Shown piece after piece: positions 33,849-45,600 of a stretch of 64,000 nt of DNA. Below the pieces are notes generated by a model that was not told the origin of the DNA, searched no databases, and saw only the letters and a program-made list of their open reading frames with translations. Origin of the DNA: Pogonophryne albipinna (lineage: Eukaryota; Chordata; Actinopteri; Perciformes; Artedidraconidae); NCBI GenBank assembly GCA_028583405.1, contig CM053252.1, positions 37,855,240-37,919,239 on the forward strand, in the 5' to 3' direction. Each line of letters starts with the position of its first letter. Position 1 is the stretch's first letter. The translations under genes were made by a program, and so were the position numbers.

Positions 33849-35008
33849 AGGTGAATGGCTCACTGGGAGGAGTGCTGAGGAATGTGGGGCTGGTCACACA
33901 CGCCGCTACAGTGCACCCTGATAACCTTACAAACACATGTTTTACTCGAACAATGGTTAATGTTCAACCAGTGACTGAGAAGGATGTGTGTTATCGAAAA
34001 GAGTTGTTTTAGCTTTGTTTAGTTTCAAAGTCACACAATAATTATGTTCACCTATTGTATAAGGCCTGAGGCAGCATTCCAAGGCACATACCATACTTGT
34101 ACAATGCCAGAAAAAGATTTAGTTTGTACCAATAGATATGTCCAATTCAGTATGCAAAAGAAGAGAAAATAACAGGATGTCCTTGTGCACCTGGTTGCAT
34201 TTTGCAGTAAGCAAGCCAGCTCATTTTTCTATTCTGACCCACAATCCTTTGCTTGTCTGAAGCAAATGTTCGTAGTTGACAAAGTGCAACTTCCTTGTCA
34301 ATCCATGATGTCATTGGACCCAAAAACACTTTTTTCCATTGACTTACATCGGAAAGGAGACATCTGTATATCAGCGTATCATTTATTTTTTAGCTAAAAC
34401 AACTACCCAGTACGAACATTTGAACAGCCCTTATTTTAATCATTAGGGCCTACAAGTTTTAAGAAGTGCTCAAATCTGAATCCAGTGTTATTTTCCCTCT
34501 CCATTAATTTGACTGAGCCGCGATTGGCTGTGGATTTGGCTTATGGAAAACTCAATTGGGCTCTCTCTATGGGCCCAGTCACGGGTACTTTTGCTCTCTA
34601 TAGTCAGGTCATTTTGGCTTTATGCACCACTGAGCATCTTTCCTTGGAATGAACGGGGTCCCGCCTCCAAAGCTGTATCAAGTTCTCTTTATACATCAAT
34701 GGGGTCACAATGGCACAAGGCACAATGTCACGATAGGTAGCACGATAGATGATGTTAAAAATATTTCCATACTGTATGCAACAGTTCTGCATAGCTTTTA
34801 ATTCCATTTATCTCAAAAAATACATTCAAAGTACCTTTTTAGCTTTGTATTGAAATGTTCTTCTGTTGCTTGATTTTGCACTTGATAATTTGAATTGTCT
34901 CCCAATATTTTCATGTTACACACGTGTACCACCAAAGCATATTCCTTTTACATGGAATGATATTAACAGCAATACTTTTTGATTTATTAGGGCAGCAACA
35001 GCATGTGC
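33184..35008. other. no gene recognised; includes a short (GT)n at 33817-33846
   Basis: Presumed intron 1 or intergenic sequence. No credible exon on either strand. Confidence 0.45.
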
Positions 35009-35012
35009 TTAA

Positions 35013-36415
35013 AGAGCCTGTGACACGAGTTTCCCCCATCATCCAAACCCATCAATTTGAGTAAATATTGTCCCCTTGAAAACCGTTACTGAACTGATTT
35101 TGGATATTTGTACTTTGATAACCATTAATCTGCCCTTCAATGTTGACCATTTTCTGGATCTTCTCGGGGATTCTTCAAGTCATTGCGGGCACAGCGCTCC
35201 AGCTGCACCGTTCAGGATCCCAGCATCTGCATGTAAACGCACGATGGCGCACACAGCAGCAAGCTCAGACAGCAATGACAGTTTAATTTTGAACGTGTCT
35301 GAGAGCTCATATGAGGCTGAAGGATCGGTTTATGTTGTATCGGTTAGAAGTTTAGGAATTAGGTGCGTCAATATGGGCGATCATACGGTCATGTAGCCAG
35401 TGGTGGACTGGGACTAAAAATCATCCCGGGACTCTCGACCGGCCCACTTCGGTACCGCTAGTAAATTGTCAACGGGGGGAGTGGGGGATGTGCTTGTGAC
35501 TTATCCGACCGGCGCACTTCGTTACCGATGGCCAGTCCGCCACTGCACCCAGCCCAGCCCACGTAAACTGTCAACGGGGGGAGCCTCGCTGCGGGGAAAC
35601 GGTGGCCCTAGTGTCCCGAACGGAGTGGGAATAATAATAATAATAATAATAATAATCCGTGCATTTTATCCATTAATTTCCCCAACATTGTGGTAAAAAA
35701 ACACACGTTTAATCCATGTTGGTGTACTACAACTACAAAAAGCATCGGTTTGTTTTCTCATCAGGAAATGCAGACCGGCTCAAACAAACGATTTTTAATC
35801 ATCATCCTCACGATCATTTAATGTATCATATGTTCGCCGAATTGACATGAAAGCACTAATAAATGTAGTTTAATCCACTTAAGTTTACAACTACAAAAAT
35901 AATCGATTTGTTTTTATATCACATCCTACGGGAGGAAATTCAGCAGCTCTCACTACCGATTTGTAATCCTAATTTAATCATCATCTTCACCACGATCATT
36001 TATGTTTATGTTCGCCGAATTGACATCTAATTTAATCATCATCTTCACCACGATCATTTATGTTTATGTTCGCCGAATTGACATGAAAGCACTGACAAAT
36101 ATGAATATACTGTAGTCAACTTCATTAAAACGTTATTAACGTGCCTAAACTCAGTAATTCACCATTTCTACGCATGACAACACACTTTGTCCGTGCTTGG
36201 CTCTCTCGCCGCACAGTGAAGCGTTCCCGCATTGACGTCACTTCCGGCTTCCCCCAAAACTTCAAAATGAGTCGAAGGAATTTTCCCGCGATGTTCGAAA
36301 TTATTGATATTTATCGGAACGGTATCGCACCTTCTTTTTTAAACTGACGGTTCGAGATGACTAGTAGCCTAATATTTCATTGCACAACAGTTGTTGGGAG
36401 GCTGTCACAGGCTCT
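35013..36415. mobile_element. TTAA-target element (1,403 bp)
   Basis: Inverted ends AGAGCCTGTGACA and TGTCACAGGCTCT with TTAA on both sides (35009-35012, 36416-36419), as for piggyBac/Kolobok-type elements. It contains a nested hAT-like piece (35398-35545), an (AAT)n run (35630-35656) and an internal direct duplication of about 55 bp (35967-36082, ATCATTTATGTTTATGTTCG followed by CCGAATTGACAT). Confidence 0.8.
35398..35545. mobile_element. hAT-like fragment related to MITE G
   Basis: CAGTGGTGGACTGGGAC at the left and GGCCAGTCCGCCACTG at the right are inverse, and the interior shares GGGACTCTCGACCGGCCCAC (inverted) with MITE G. Flanks match at only 5 of 8 positions, so the target duplication is eroded or the ends differ. 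Confidence 0.5.
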
Positions 36416-36546
36416 TTAAGTCATTTGGAAGGCACCCTAATAGCACTCTTGGGTGGCAACAAAGACCATTGTCCCCTTTCTGTGTCTGTATATACCAACA
36501 TTTATAAGAAACTTTAATAAACACTGCAGCTTTTAATTGTTCTTAA

Positions 36547-36583
36547 TTGATATTGGTCTTACCCAAAGTAAGACCAATATCAA
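36547..36583. other. perfect 16-bp inverted repeat with 5-base loop
   Basis: TTGATATTGGTCTTAC (36547-36562) is followed by CCAAA and then its exact inverse (36568-36583). The sequence is unique in the window and lies outside recognised elements. Confidence 0.9.
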
Positions 36584-36671
36584 AAGCACAAAAGAGTTTG
36601 AAGTGGGAGAAAACACCATTCAAAGGAAAATAAAACCTTTCAAGCAACTACACATTTGTTTTACAGTGGCA

Positions 36672-36694
36672 TATATATATATATATATATATAT
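36672..36694. repeat. (TA)n microsatellite
   Basis: About 12 TA units. Confidence 0.9.
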
Positions 36695-37295
36695 AGTTTT
36701 ATATTTCGATATTTAAAACAAAGACACAAAACTGAACAAGATTGAAGTTGACGTTGGAGAAATACAACCGCCAACAAATAAGGGTTACACTGGAAAACAG
36801 TGAGTAACTCGATCTCTGGACATGTTAAGGGATTATAGGAACGCAAGTACTGTCTGTAAAACATAACACAACACATTTAAGTTATTTTACAGTCTCAGAG
36901 AAGCCTTTTGTTTTCCGAAGTAGCAAACGTACCAAAATAGCTGAGAGAAATGTTGAGTGGCCACATTGTTGGCCTAATGGTTGAATCATAAGTGGCAGTT
37001 TGTTTTTCACTGCCTGAGAGACTGACTTCACTTTCCGTCTGTCTGTGAGATCGCATTTTCATGACTATTACTAGCATAAACTAGACAGGATTATAAATGG
37101 GGGACAGGTGTTTAAAATGGCTCTACACATGGATGAACATATGATTCACCTTCAATTGAAGATATTTTACAAGCCCCAACATGCACATAGTGTCTAATGG
37201 AAAAACATATTAAGTTTATATTGACAGGACATTTATTGTCCAGACACATGAAGACCTTATGAGGGAAATAATGTTCCCAATAAAAGTACTCATTA

Positions 37296-37952
37296 GCTGC
37301 TTTCACACCAAGTACTTTGCCGTACTTAGTTCCCAGCACTTAGTGCCAGCACTTAGTACTCCATGGAACTAAGAGCCGATCGCGTTCACACCGGAATAAG
37401 TTCCCTGAGGGAAGATTACGCAAATGAAGCCGCTGACGTCACTTCTTCTTCTGCTTTGGGTTTGCTGGCAGGCCGCAAACAACTTCACGGCGTATACTGC
37501 CACCCGAAGTCCCCGGAGTTGGGGACTGGCTTCAGTAGAAGCTGCTGGGACTCCCATCAGCTTCTACTGAAGCCTTCCGAGTAAATCGCCAGAACGCCGA
37601 CACCTCCTCATCACTCCACTGCTCCAATGTTTTTTGTTGTGTTGCCATAAGTTATTCTCTCTCCGTTGGTGCGCGGGGCTAATGCTAATGCTAATGATGC
37701 TAATGCCAGCGAATACAATGGCGGCTTCAAAAAACTTTTCCGAGTTTTACGAGGCCTGGTTTGCAATTCGCCCAGCCAATCAGAAATTGGAACTTTTTTC
37801 TCCCCAGGATAGTACCACCTCTCTAGCAGGCACTAAAAAGGGGGTAAAAGTTCTCTGAACTAAGTTCTCTTTTTGGTGTGAATGCAAAATTCCAGAAACT
37901 ATCGGAACTAAACGGGAAAGTACGGGTAAAAGTACTCCGGTGTGAAAGCGCC
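37296..37952. mobile_element. PIF/Harbinger-type MITE (657 bp), TTA target duplication
   Basis: Ends GCTGCTTTCACACC and GGTGTGAAAGCGCC, flanked by TTA on both sides (37293-37295, 37953-37955). A 3-bp TWA target is typical of PIF/Harbinger. On the minus strand near 37590-37650 codons MATQQKTLEQWSDEEVSA survive, the start of the Myb/SANT-like protein that Harbinger elements encode. Related copies are at 57594-58313 and 60428-63405. Confidence 0.75.
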
Positions 37953-37955
37953 TTA

Positions 37956-39537
37956 TGTTCTTCACATTATAAATACACTTAAAGAAGATGCCCCCGGGCT
38001 AGTTGAGCTTTTTTTTCTTTTCTTTTTTTCATGTTTCTTTTAAGGTATAATATTAATGCTGGGAAATTCATCTGTGTACTTGTACTTACATTTATCGTAC
38101 TTGCTGCACACAAATAGAAAAGCTTAAAAGAGTTGTGCAGGAATGGGTCCTAGAACCTTGAAATAGTCAGCATTTTACCACTTCCTGTCCGCTCGTCTCG
38201 AAGTCAACGTATTCTTTTGCTTTTTTTTCAGTAAGATGGCCGAAAAAAAGACCTGTGGCTATCACAAGCTGAGGAGATTTTCTTGTTTTGTTCTATCAGC
38301 TAAAATACGTCAGTAAATACCCCACTGGTGAATGTCTGAAGCTTTTATGTGCCTTAAAATCGTCAATTGCTAACAAGCGACTAAATAATACTACATAACG
38401 TCATCACCCCAAACATTAGCCACCTTTAGCTTAGCGGTGGGGACGTGCAGAATTGCAACCGTAATGTAGTGTGGTTATAGCCTAGCGTTGGCTTTTTACT
38501 TCTGTTGATTGCATTTATGCTTTAAAAATGAAAAGAGTGGTGTTCAATGTGGAGATTATCCTGCTGAACAAAACACGAGAGTATCATTAATGTGTGTTTT
38601 TGTTGAGGGAGCTACTGATTTTTGAGGGAGCTCTTGCAATGCTAACTTGCGGGTTCAGCATACAAAAATAACCTCATGACTGCACCAATCTATCGTCACG
38701 ATAGAGTATCTTAATGAGCAGGAAATCAAACCACTTAACATTCCCTTGGCCTTTACCCTCATACGCTATCTGAGTGTAATGTTTTTCAAGGTCGCTGCAA
38801 TCTGATTGGTTTAAAGAAATACAAAAAACCCAGATTGTTTTTCCTGAATGGCACAGCACTCTGCAGAAATGTCTGGCAATGAGAAACTAGTCTGGACTAA
38901 TTAACCTGTTGGCTTAGACAGATGTCTGGATATTTAGTATAATATGCCATCCGCATGAGTATCTGTCTGTGTGAAACTGGCTTTACAACAGACCAGCCAT
39001 AAGTGACATCAGGCTTGAACACCTGGGATACATTGTTGAGTCAGCTACCATGACAGACACTTTCTGTTTCCCTTAAAAGGGTCTTCAAAGGGCTGTGATG
39101 TAATTTAGTGGTGTGATCCGCCACATACAGTAACTCAGTTCCAGCATGCCTTTAATGTTTTGAGTATTTTTCAGCTGTTAAAGTATGTGGCAATTGGGGC
39201 TTGTTAACACATGAATGGAGTTCAGAGTACGTGTAGAAAGTTGGCTCTTTGTCAGAGCGCCTGAAGGTGGGAGAGGAGCCCGCAGCAGGAGAGACAGGGT
39301 AGGGTTAAACACTCCTTAGCAGTTTGAAGACGCAGCAAGATTGACATTTATTGAATCAAAGTAAGGCTCAGGGGAATGGAATGAGAGCCAGCGGGGCTGA
39401 TAGCACGGCCTGCTCCTATGAATCATTCTTGTATTTTAGGTTGTGCTACAAGTGCTGAATGGGAATACATTTTAAGAGATTATGAAAACATTGTCAGTTA
39501 AAAGGTGGTGTGTGTGTGTGGTGTTTTCTTTCGACAG
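37956..39537. other. no gene recognised; sequence upstream of first coding exon of ppp1r13l
   Basis: Presumed intron. A TTTCTTTCGACAG acceptor ends it. Confidence 0.5.
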
Positions 39538-39600
39538 GAGCCAGGCGCTGCTACCTCACAGCCATGAGTTCTCAGACCAGCTTTGGCAGCAGCATGCTGT
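39538..39600 (+). CDS. ppp1r13l: ppp1r13l coding exon 1 (contains start codon)
   Basis: Acceptor TTTCGACAG at 39537. The ATG at 39564 begins [12 protein letters not shown]; 26 bases of 5' UTR precede it in the exon. Donor GTGAGT at 39601, phase 1. The acceptor shows that a further 5' exon exists upstream. Confidence 0.75.
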
Positions 39601-42600
39601 GTGAGTTTCCACTAACCCTACATTTATCTTGCCTGGTGTATATTATTGCCCTTGGGGGGAATACCCTATGCTAATTGTCTGCGGTGATAATGTGTTTTGA
39701 TTTCAGTCCAGAATATAAACGATGACCTGAACGCATCGCTGGCTACAGCAGATGAGTTATCCAGAGAATTCAACTCCCTGCTGAAGGAGGCCTCCTCCAG
39801 CAACAACAACACTCAGGTACTCACACTCACACACAGCTCACTACTAGCTCTCCTTCCTCATAGCAAGCCTCTAGCATGTCGCTAACACCCGGGATTCCCA
39901 TTAGCCTTCCTACGTCATACTTTCCTCAAAGTTAAAATGTGTTTCTGGGGTTGATCCGTCTATATTCTAGAGAAAATTGAATGCACAACTGTACTTGTCA
40001 GTCAAAGCTAAAGCCCTTGACAAACACAAGTCTTACCCATTGGCAGCATGCCAAAGACTTGATGATGCAGCAGTTGTTGAATTCTAACAAATTAAGTCTT
40101 TGTTAAAAACAATGCTCATAACAGATCAATCTTTCCTTTAGACCAGCTCTGAAGTCTCCCCGGAGAAGCCTAAGAGGGTGTCGAGTGGCAGCAGTAATGG
40201 AAGCTCCAGCTCCAAGACTTTATCCCCGAGCTCAACAACTGCCCGTCAGTTGGACTTCTCCAGCAGTAAGAGCGCATCCCCTCCGGTCTTCTACACCAGT
40301 CCGGTGTCATCCCCCAAGATCCAGAGGGCGCACTCTCCACTTCCTCGGGCTGGATCCGACAGCTACTCGTACGGCCAGCAGGGCCCCAGGATGGCACCTA
40401 ACAGCCCGAGGCACAACTCCCCTTCTCAGTACGACAGGAGCCCACGAAGCTCCACCAGTTACAGGGAGAGAAGCTCTTCTCCAAGTTTCAGGGCTGTTCC
40501 TGCCTCGCCCTTCACCTCATCCTCCAAATTGCTGAGCCCTTACGACGGGAGCCAGATGGGCCACAGGTCGCCTCGGGGAGAAAGAAGCCGCTCCCCCGTT
40601 TCTTCGAACTATCCTATGTCCAGCACACTTCCCAGAAACTTTGGTGTCAGGCAACCTGGTAAGAAGGGTTAGATGGGGCCAACTTTACCCAATAGAAACG
40701 TTAAATGATCATGCTATCAGATAAACGTTATCCCGTTGTAGTTCATTGTATCTGTTTTTAAATTCACTACGGTGTAGTTGTGTATATGATATGAAAAACG
40801 TAGGTCATGGGCTCCTCAACAATGCAATATAAATATATACAAGACATGAAAAAAAGAGGAAAATAACTATAGAAAAATTGCAAGCTCAAGTGTTACATAG
40901 TATTGTGGCCTGTGGGATGTAACTGTCTCTGAATCTGGTGGTTTCTGACCTGATGCTGCGGTAGCACCTGCCAGACGGCAGCAGACTGAACAGTTTGTGG
41001 CTGGGGTGATGGGGGTCTTTGATAATCCTGAGGGCTTTCTTCCTGAGCCGCTGGGAGTAGAGGTCCTCCATGGATGGCAGCTCCGTCCTGGTGATGTGCT
41101 GTGCAGTTTTCACCACCCTCTGTAAAGCCTTACGATTGAGGGCGGTGCAGCTGCCGTACCAGGCCGTGATGCAGCCAGTCAGGATCCTCTCTATGGTGCA
41201 CCTGTAGAAGGTCAGGATCCTCTCTATGGTGCACCTGTAGAAGGTCAGGTTGCTCTCTATGGTGCACCTGGTCAGGATCCTCTCTATGGTGCACCTGTAG
41301 AAGGTCAGGATGCTCTCTATGGTGCACCTGGTCAGGATCCTCTCTATGGTGCACCTGTAGAAGGTCAGGATCCTCTCTATGGTGCACCTGTAGAAGGTCA
41401 GGATGCTCTCTATGGTGCTCCTGTAGAAGGTCAGCATCCTCTCTATGGTGCACCTGTAGAAGGTCAGGATCCTCTCTATGGTGCACCTGTAGAAGGTCAG
41501 GATCCTCTCTATGGTGCACCTGTAGAAGGTCAGGATCCTCTCTATGGTGCACCTGTAGAAGGTCAGGATCCTCTCTATGGAGCACCTGTAGAAGGTCAGG
41601 ATCTTCTCTATGGTGCACCTGTAGAAGGTCAGGATACTCTCTATGGTGCACCTTGTAGAAGGTCAGGATACTCTCTATGGTGCACCTGTAGAAGGTCAGG
41701 ATACTCTCTATGGTGCTCCTGTAGAAGGTCAGGATCCTCTCTATGGAGCACCTGTAGGTCAGGATCCTCTCCATGGAGCACCTGTAGAGCGTCAGGATGC
41801 TCTCTATGGTGCACCTGTAGAGCGTCAGGATGCTCTCTATGGTGCTCCTGTAGAAGGTCAGCATCCTCTCTATGGTGCACCTGTAGAAGGTCAGGATACT
41901 CTCTGCGGTGCACCTGTAGAAGGTCAGGATACTCTCTGCAGTGCACCTGTAGAAGGTCAGGATGCTCTCTATGGAGCACCTGTAGAAGTTGCAGAGTAAC
42001 TCCAATCTTCTCTAGCGGCCAAAACAAGAAAACGCAGTCGCTCCAGTTTGCCATGAAAAATAATTTAAAGGGGACCTATCATGCAAAATGCACTTTGTGA
42101 TGTCTTTTATACATAACTATGTGTCCCCGGTGCGTCGGGGAACTCACGCAGCGTCAGAAAATAAAACCCTTTCTCTTTTCCTCCGTACCCAAATCTTTTA
42201 AAAACGGGGGTACAACGAGCGGATACAGATTTGCTGCAGATATGACGTGAAATCGGCGGCGGACCCACAGAAAGTTGCTATCAGAAACAATGCCTGACGT
42301 GTTTTGGACGTCTTTGTTTACATTAGCAAGCCTCGCTAACACTCAGAGCTAACCTGTACTGGAGAGCACATGTGTTTAAAAAGCAGGAAACAAAAAAAGG
42401 AACTCACCTTGTGATAAACCTGCAAGAGAAAAAACATTTGAGCTCCATACTGTTTCAGAAATAATCCTTGACGTGGTTTAAACAGAATGGCGTTTTATCA
42501 CAGCAGAATTTAACTTTATCTCCGGTAGAATTCTGATCAGGCATTAGCTCCGCCTCCTCTTTTTTCTTTTCAAGCTAAGGACCCAAAATCTGTGTTTCTC

Positions 42601-45600
42601 TAACAGGGCTGCAAAAGAGGGGTATGAGCAGTATGAGGCATGGCTACAACGGGTGATCTGTTTGGTATTTGAAGCAAAAAACTTCACAGACATGTTTTGT
42701 ATAGGTATGGCCCTACAATATATCAAATCAAATCAAATCAAGTTTTATTTATATAGCACATTTATAAACGTTTTTTGGTCGAGCCAAAGTGCTGTACATA
42801 TAATAAAAATAGCCTACAGTAGCGACACTTTACAGCACTATATGTTTCAAATATAGCATAATAGGTCCACTTTAACTACTCTGGCTCAATGTCACGGTTC
42901 CCTTTAAGAGATTCTTTAACAAATAAAAGGTCTTGGAGAAATACTGGCCTATAAATGGATGCAATACTGAACGTTAGTACAGTGGTTCTCAAACTTTTTC
43001 TGTCATTCCCCACTTTGTTCCTCATCGCTCCAATAAAATGGTAGGCCAAGCTTAAAATGGTCAAATGTATCGTTCTATAACAGGGGTCTCCAACCTTTTT
43101 TAGGATGAGAGCTGAGAGAGATGAGGATGAGAGAAAAAATAAAACAAGTCGTGAGCTACTTTTACTCCTCTTTTTTTTGTTTTTTGCAGTGTATATATTT
43201 AGCACATTTTAACATTATTATATGCTACCTTTAACCTTTGTGTGCTGTTTGGGTCTGTGGGACCCGTTTTCAGTGTTTACTAAAAGAACATGTATTCAAT
43301 TTAATTATTTTAACCTGCTTTATTTGGGAGTGGACCTCACATCCTCTAGGGGGAAGATATTTTTTTAAATGTTGAAGTGAAATGCATCAATCTGGTGCAC
43401 TTTGGGCACAACATGAATTTATGGATACAGCTCTCAACACTCAGATGAAAGAGAGCTGTATACTTTTCAATAATCCAAACATCTTTAGAATATGATCACA
43501 ACCAATAATAAATCATTTAAACTTGTTTATTCTTATCTTATCTAGTTAGCGGTCTTTCTTTTTATTTATGCATATTTTACTTTCACTATTCACTCCCCTT
43601 TTAAACCATTTTTTTTGTACTGTCCTATAGTACACATTGGAATGATTTCTTACTTTATTTTTAGGCTATATTAAATAGATAAAGGTGTGCTCTCTCTCTC
43701 TGTCTCTCTCCCTCTGTCTCGCTCGCTCACAGAGGCTGTGTGCTCCTCCGTGGCGATGATGGCTTGCGTTAAAAGATAATAATAAACATAGGCCTATTTG
43801 TAAAGTGGGGGGACACAAACGGGATTTTGAAAAGTGTCACGGTTAAACTCCTTATGAAGTGGAGAGGTGCCGCTCACTTTGAGAAACTCTGCCTTAGTAA
43901 CACCACCCTTTGTCTGGCAATCATTTTGTGTTCCTTTCACTTTATTTCTCAATCTCTTGTTCCTCTCCTAGAGGAGGGTGTGCACCGGCAGAAGAACTCA
44001 GGCAAGTGGAGCGAGACAGATCTAGACGTGTCCTACGACAAGAAACCTCACCACACCTATGACAGTTGGTTTATTTTTGCTACTTTCTCAACTTCTATTT
44101 CTTAAGGGAAGTCTTGGAATTAGGCCAGGACAAAACTATTTGGATTCAAGGCCTGAGGTGCCCTGGCGCTCTGCCTGTCCAGTATGTGGTCTTTGTGTTC
44201 TAACTTCACACTTTCCTGTTGCAGAGACAGAGTGGCTACAGCCGTCTGTGCCAAATAGCAGCTGGAGAGAGTCCAACCTCGATGGCCCCCTTCCGGCCCC
44301 AAGCCCAAAAAAGGTGGGTGGTGTTAACAGAGAGGCGTTCAAATAGCTACTCTGATAGATTAATTTGCCTGGTTTATGTTGTAGCCCAAACTTTTATTGC
44401 TACAGAGTTCCACAAATTGTGAGTAGCTGCAAGTCACCTGGCACTGTTAGGCACAGATGACAACAGGGTGAATGGAGGTGAATGTGGGGGAGGATAGGAG
44501 TTACAAAAGCCTGTTGAATGAAAAGACTCAGTGATATAATTCTTGACTCAATGAGTCAGAAAAATGCAATAAGTACAATGATACTGGCTTGCCTACTCTA
44601 TCATTATTCATCTAATAAATCTTGTTTTAAGGATTATTTTCCTTTTGTTTTTTTAATTTGTATTATTAAATGATTGTACCCTTTGGTTCTGGGTAGGTAG
44701 GTTTTGTAATGATAGTTGAACCACAGTGTTTTGCTGTAAAATATAAAAACAACAAGCATAAAGATTGTTAAAAGCTCCATAGAGATGTTAATGTACAGTA
44801 TGTGATGATTCTCCGGGGCATTACAAACCAAGAGCCTCCTCAACTCATAGCATTTAGTTCCTACAAGATGATTTCTCAATTTTTGGCATCAATCGAAATA
44901 GCTTATAGTGGTGCGACAGAATCAGTGTTACTTGCTTAAGTTAAGTTGACTCAGAAAATATTTGCCTCCACATTGTCCACCTGAGCTTAAGTTAAGTGTT
45001 TATTTTTATTTATTTTGGTTTATCAATGACTTTTGTTCTATTGTACCCCCTTTGTACTCAAACACACAATCCATATGCTGTTAAATAGAAATAAAAAGCT
45101 AAAAGAGGATACAAAGGTGGTCATTTGATTATCTGCAAACGTGGGGACAAAAAGGCTGAGAAGAAACACATCAATGATTTTAGGCAATGAGATTGGGGTC
45201 AGTGTGGTGGATCCGATAAGACATGGCACAACAGAAGGGCAACATCTAAAATATGTAAATACATACTAAGCATAATAATGTTATATATTTGGATTGCAAA
45301 AACATTTCTCAGACCGTTTTCATTTGTCAGTTAACCTTTCTTGGTGTAACCTAATTTTTATAATTCTTTTTACAAATATGATTTAAAAAAGAGACACCAA
45401 TGATTATCCATAATCAGATCAATTAAACTCCAAATACAGTCATTTGATTCAGTGGAGTAGGATGACATGTATTCCTCTTTTTCTTTCTGTTCAAGGATCC
45501 TCGCTCTCAAAATCTCAAGTTTTCCCACGCGTCTCTCCCGCGTAACATACGTAAAACAGTGCCTCCAGATGTTTCATCCCCAGTCCACTCCCCATACCAT

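Larger units (their letters stand above)
40659..43971 (+). other. ppp1r13l: ppp1r13l intron 3: repeat-filled (LINE end, coding minisatellite, TTAA MITE, hAT)
   Basis: This 3.3-kb intron holds four repeats described separately, leaving little unique sequence. Confidence 0.85.

Noticed and set aside
41130..42005. 291-codon frame read as a novel Cys/Arg/His repeat protein
   Set aside because: It is the out-of-frame translation of the 33-bp LINE-derived minisatellite within a ppp1r13l intron.
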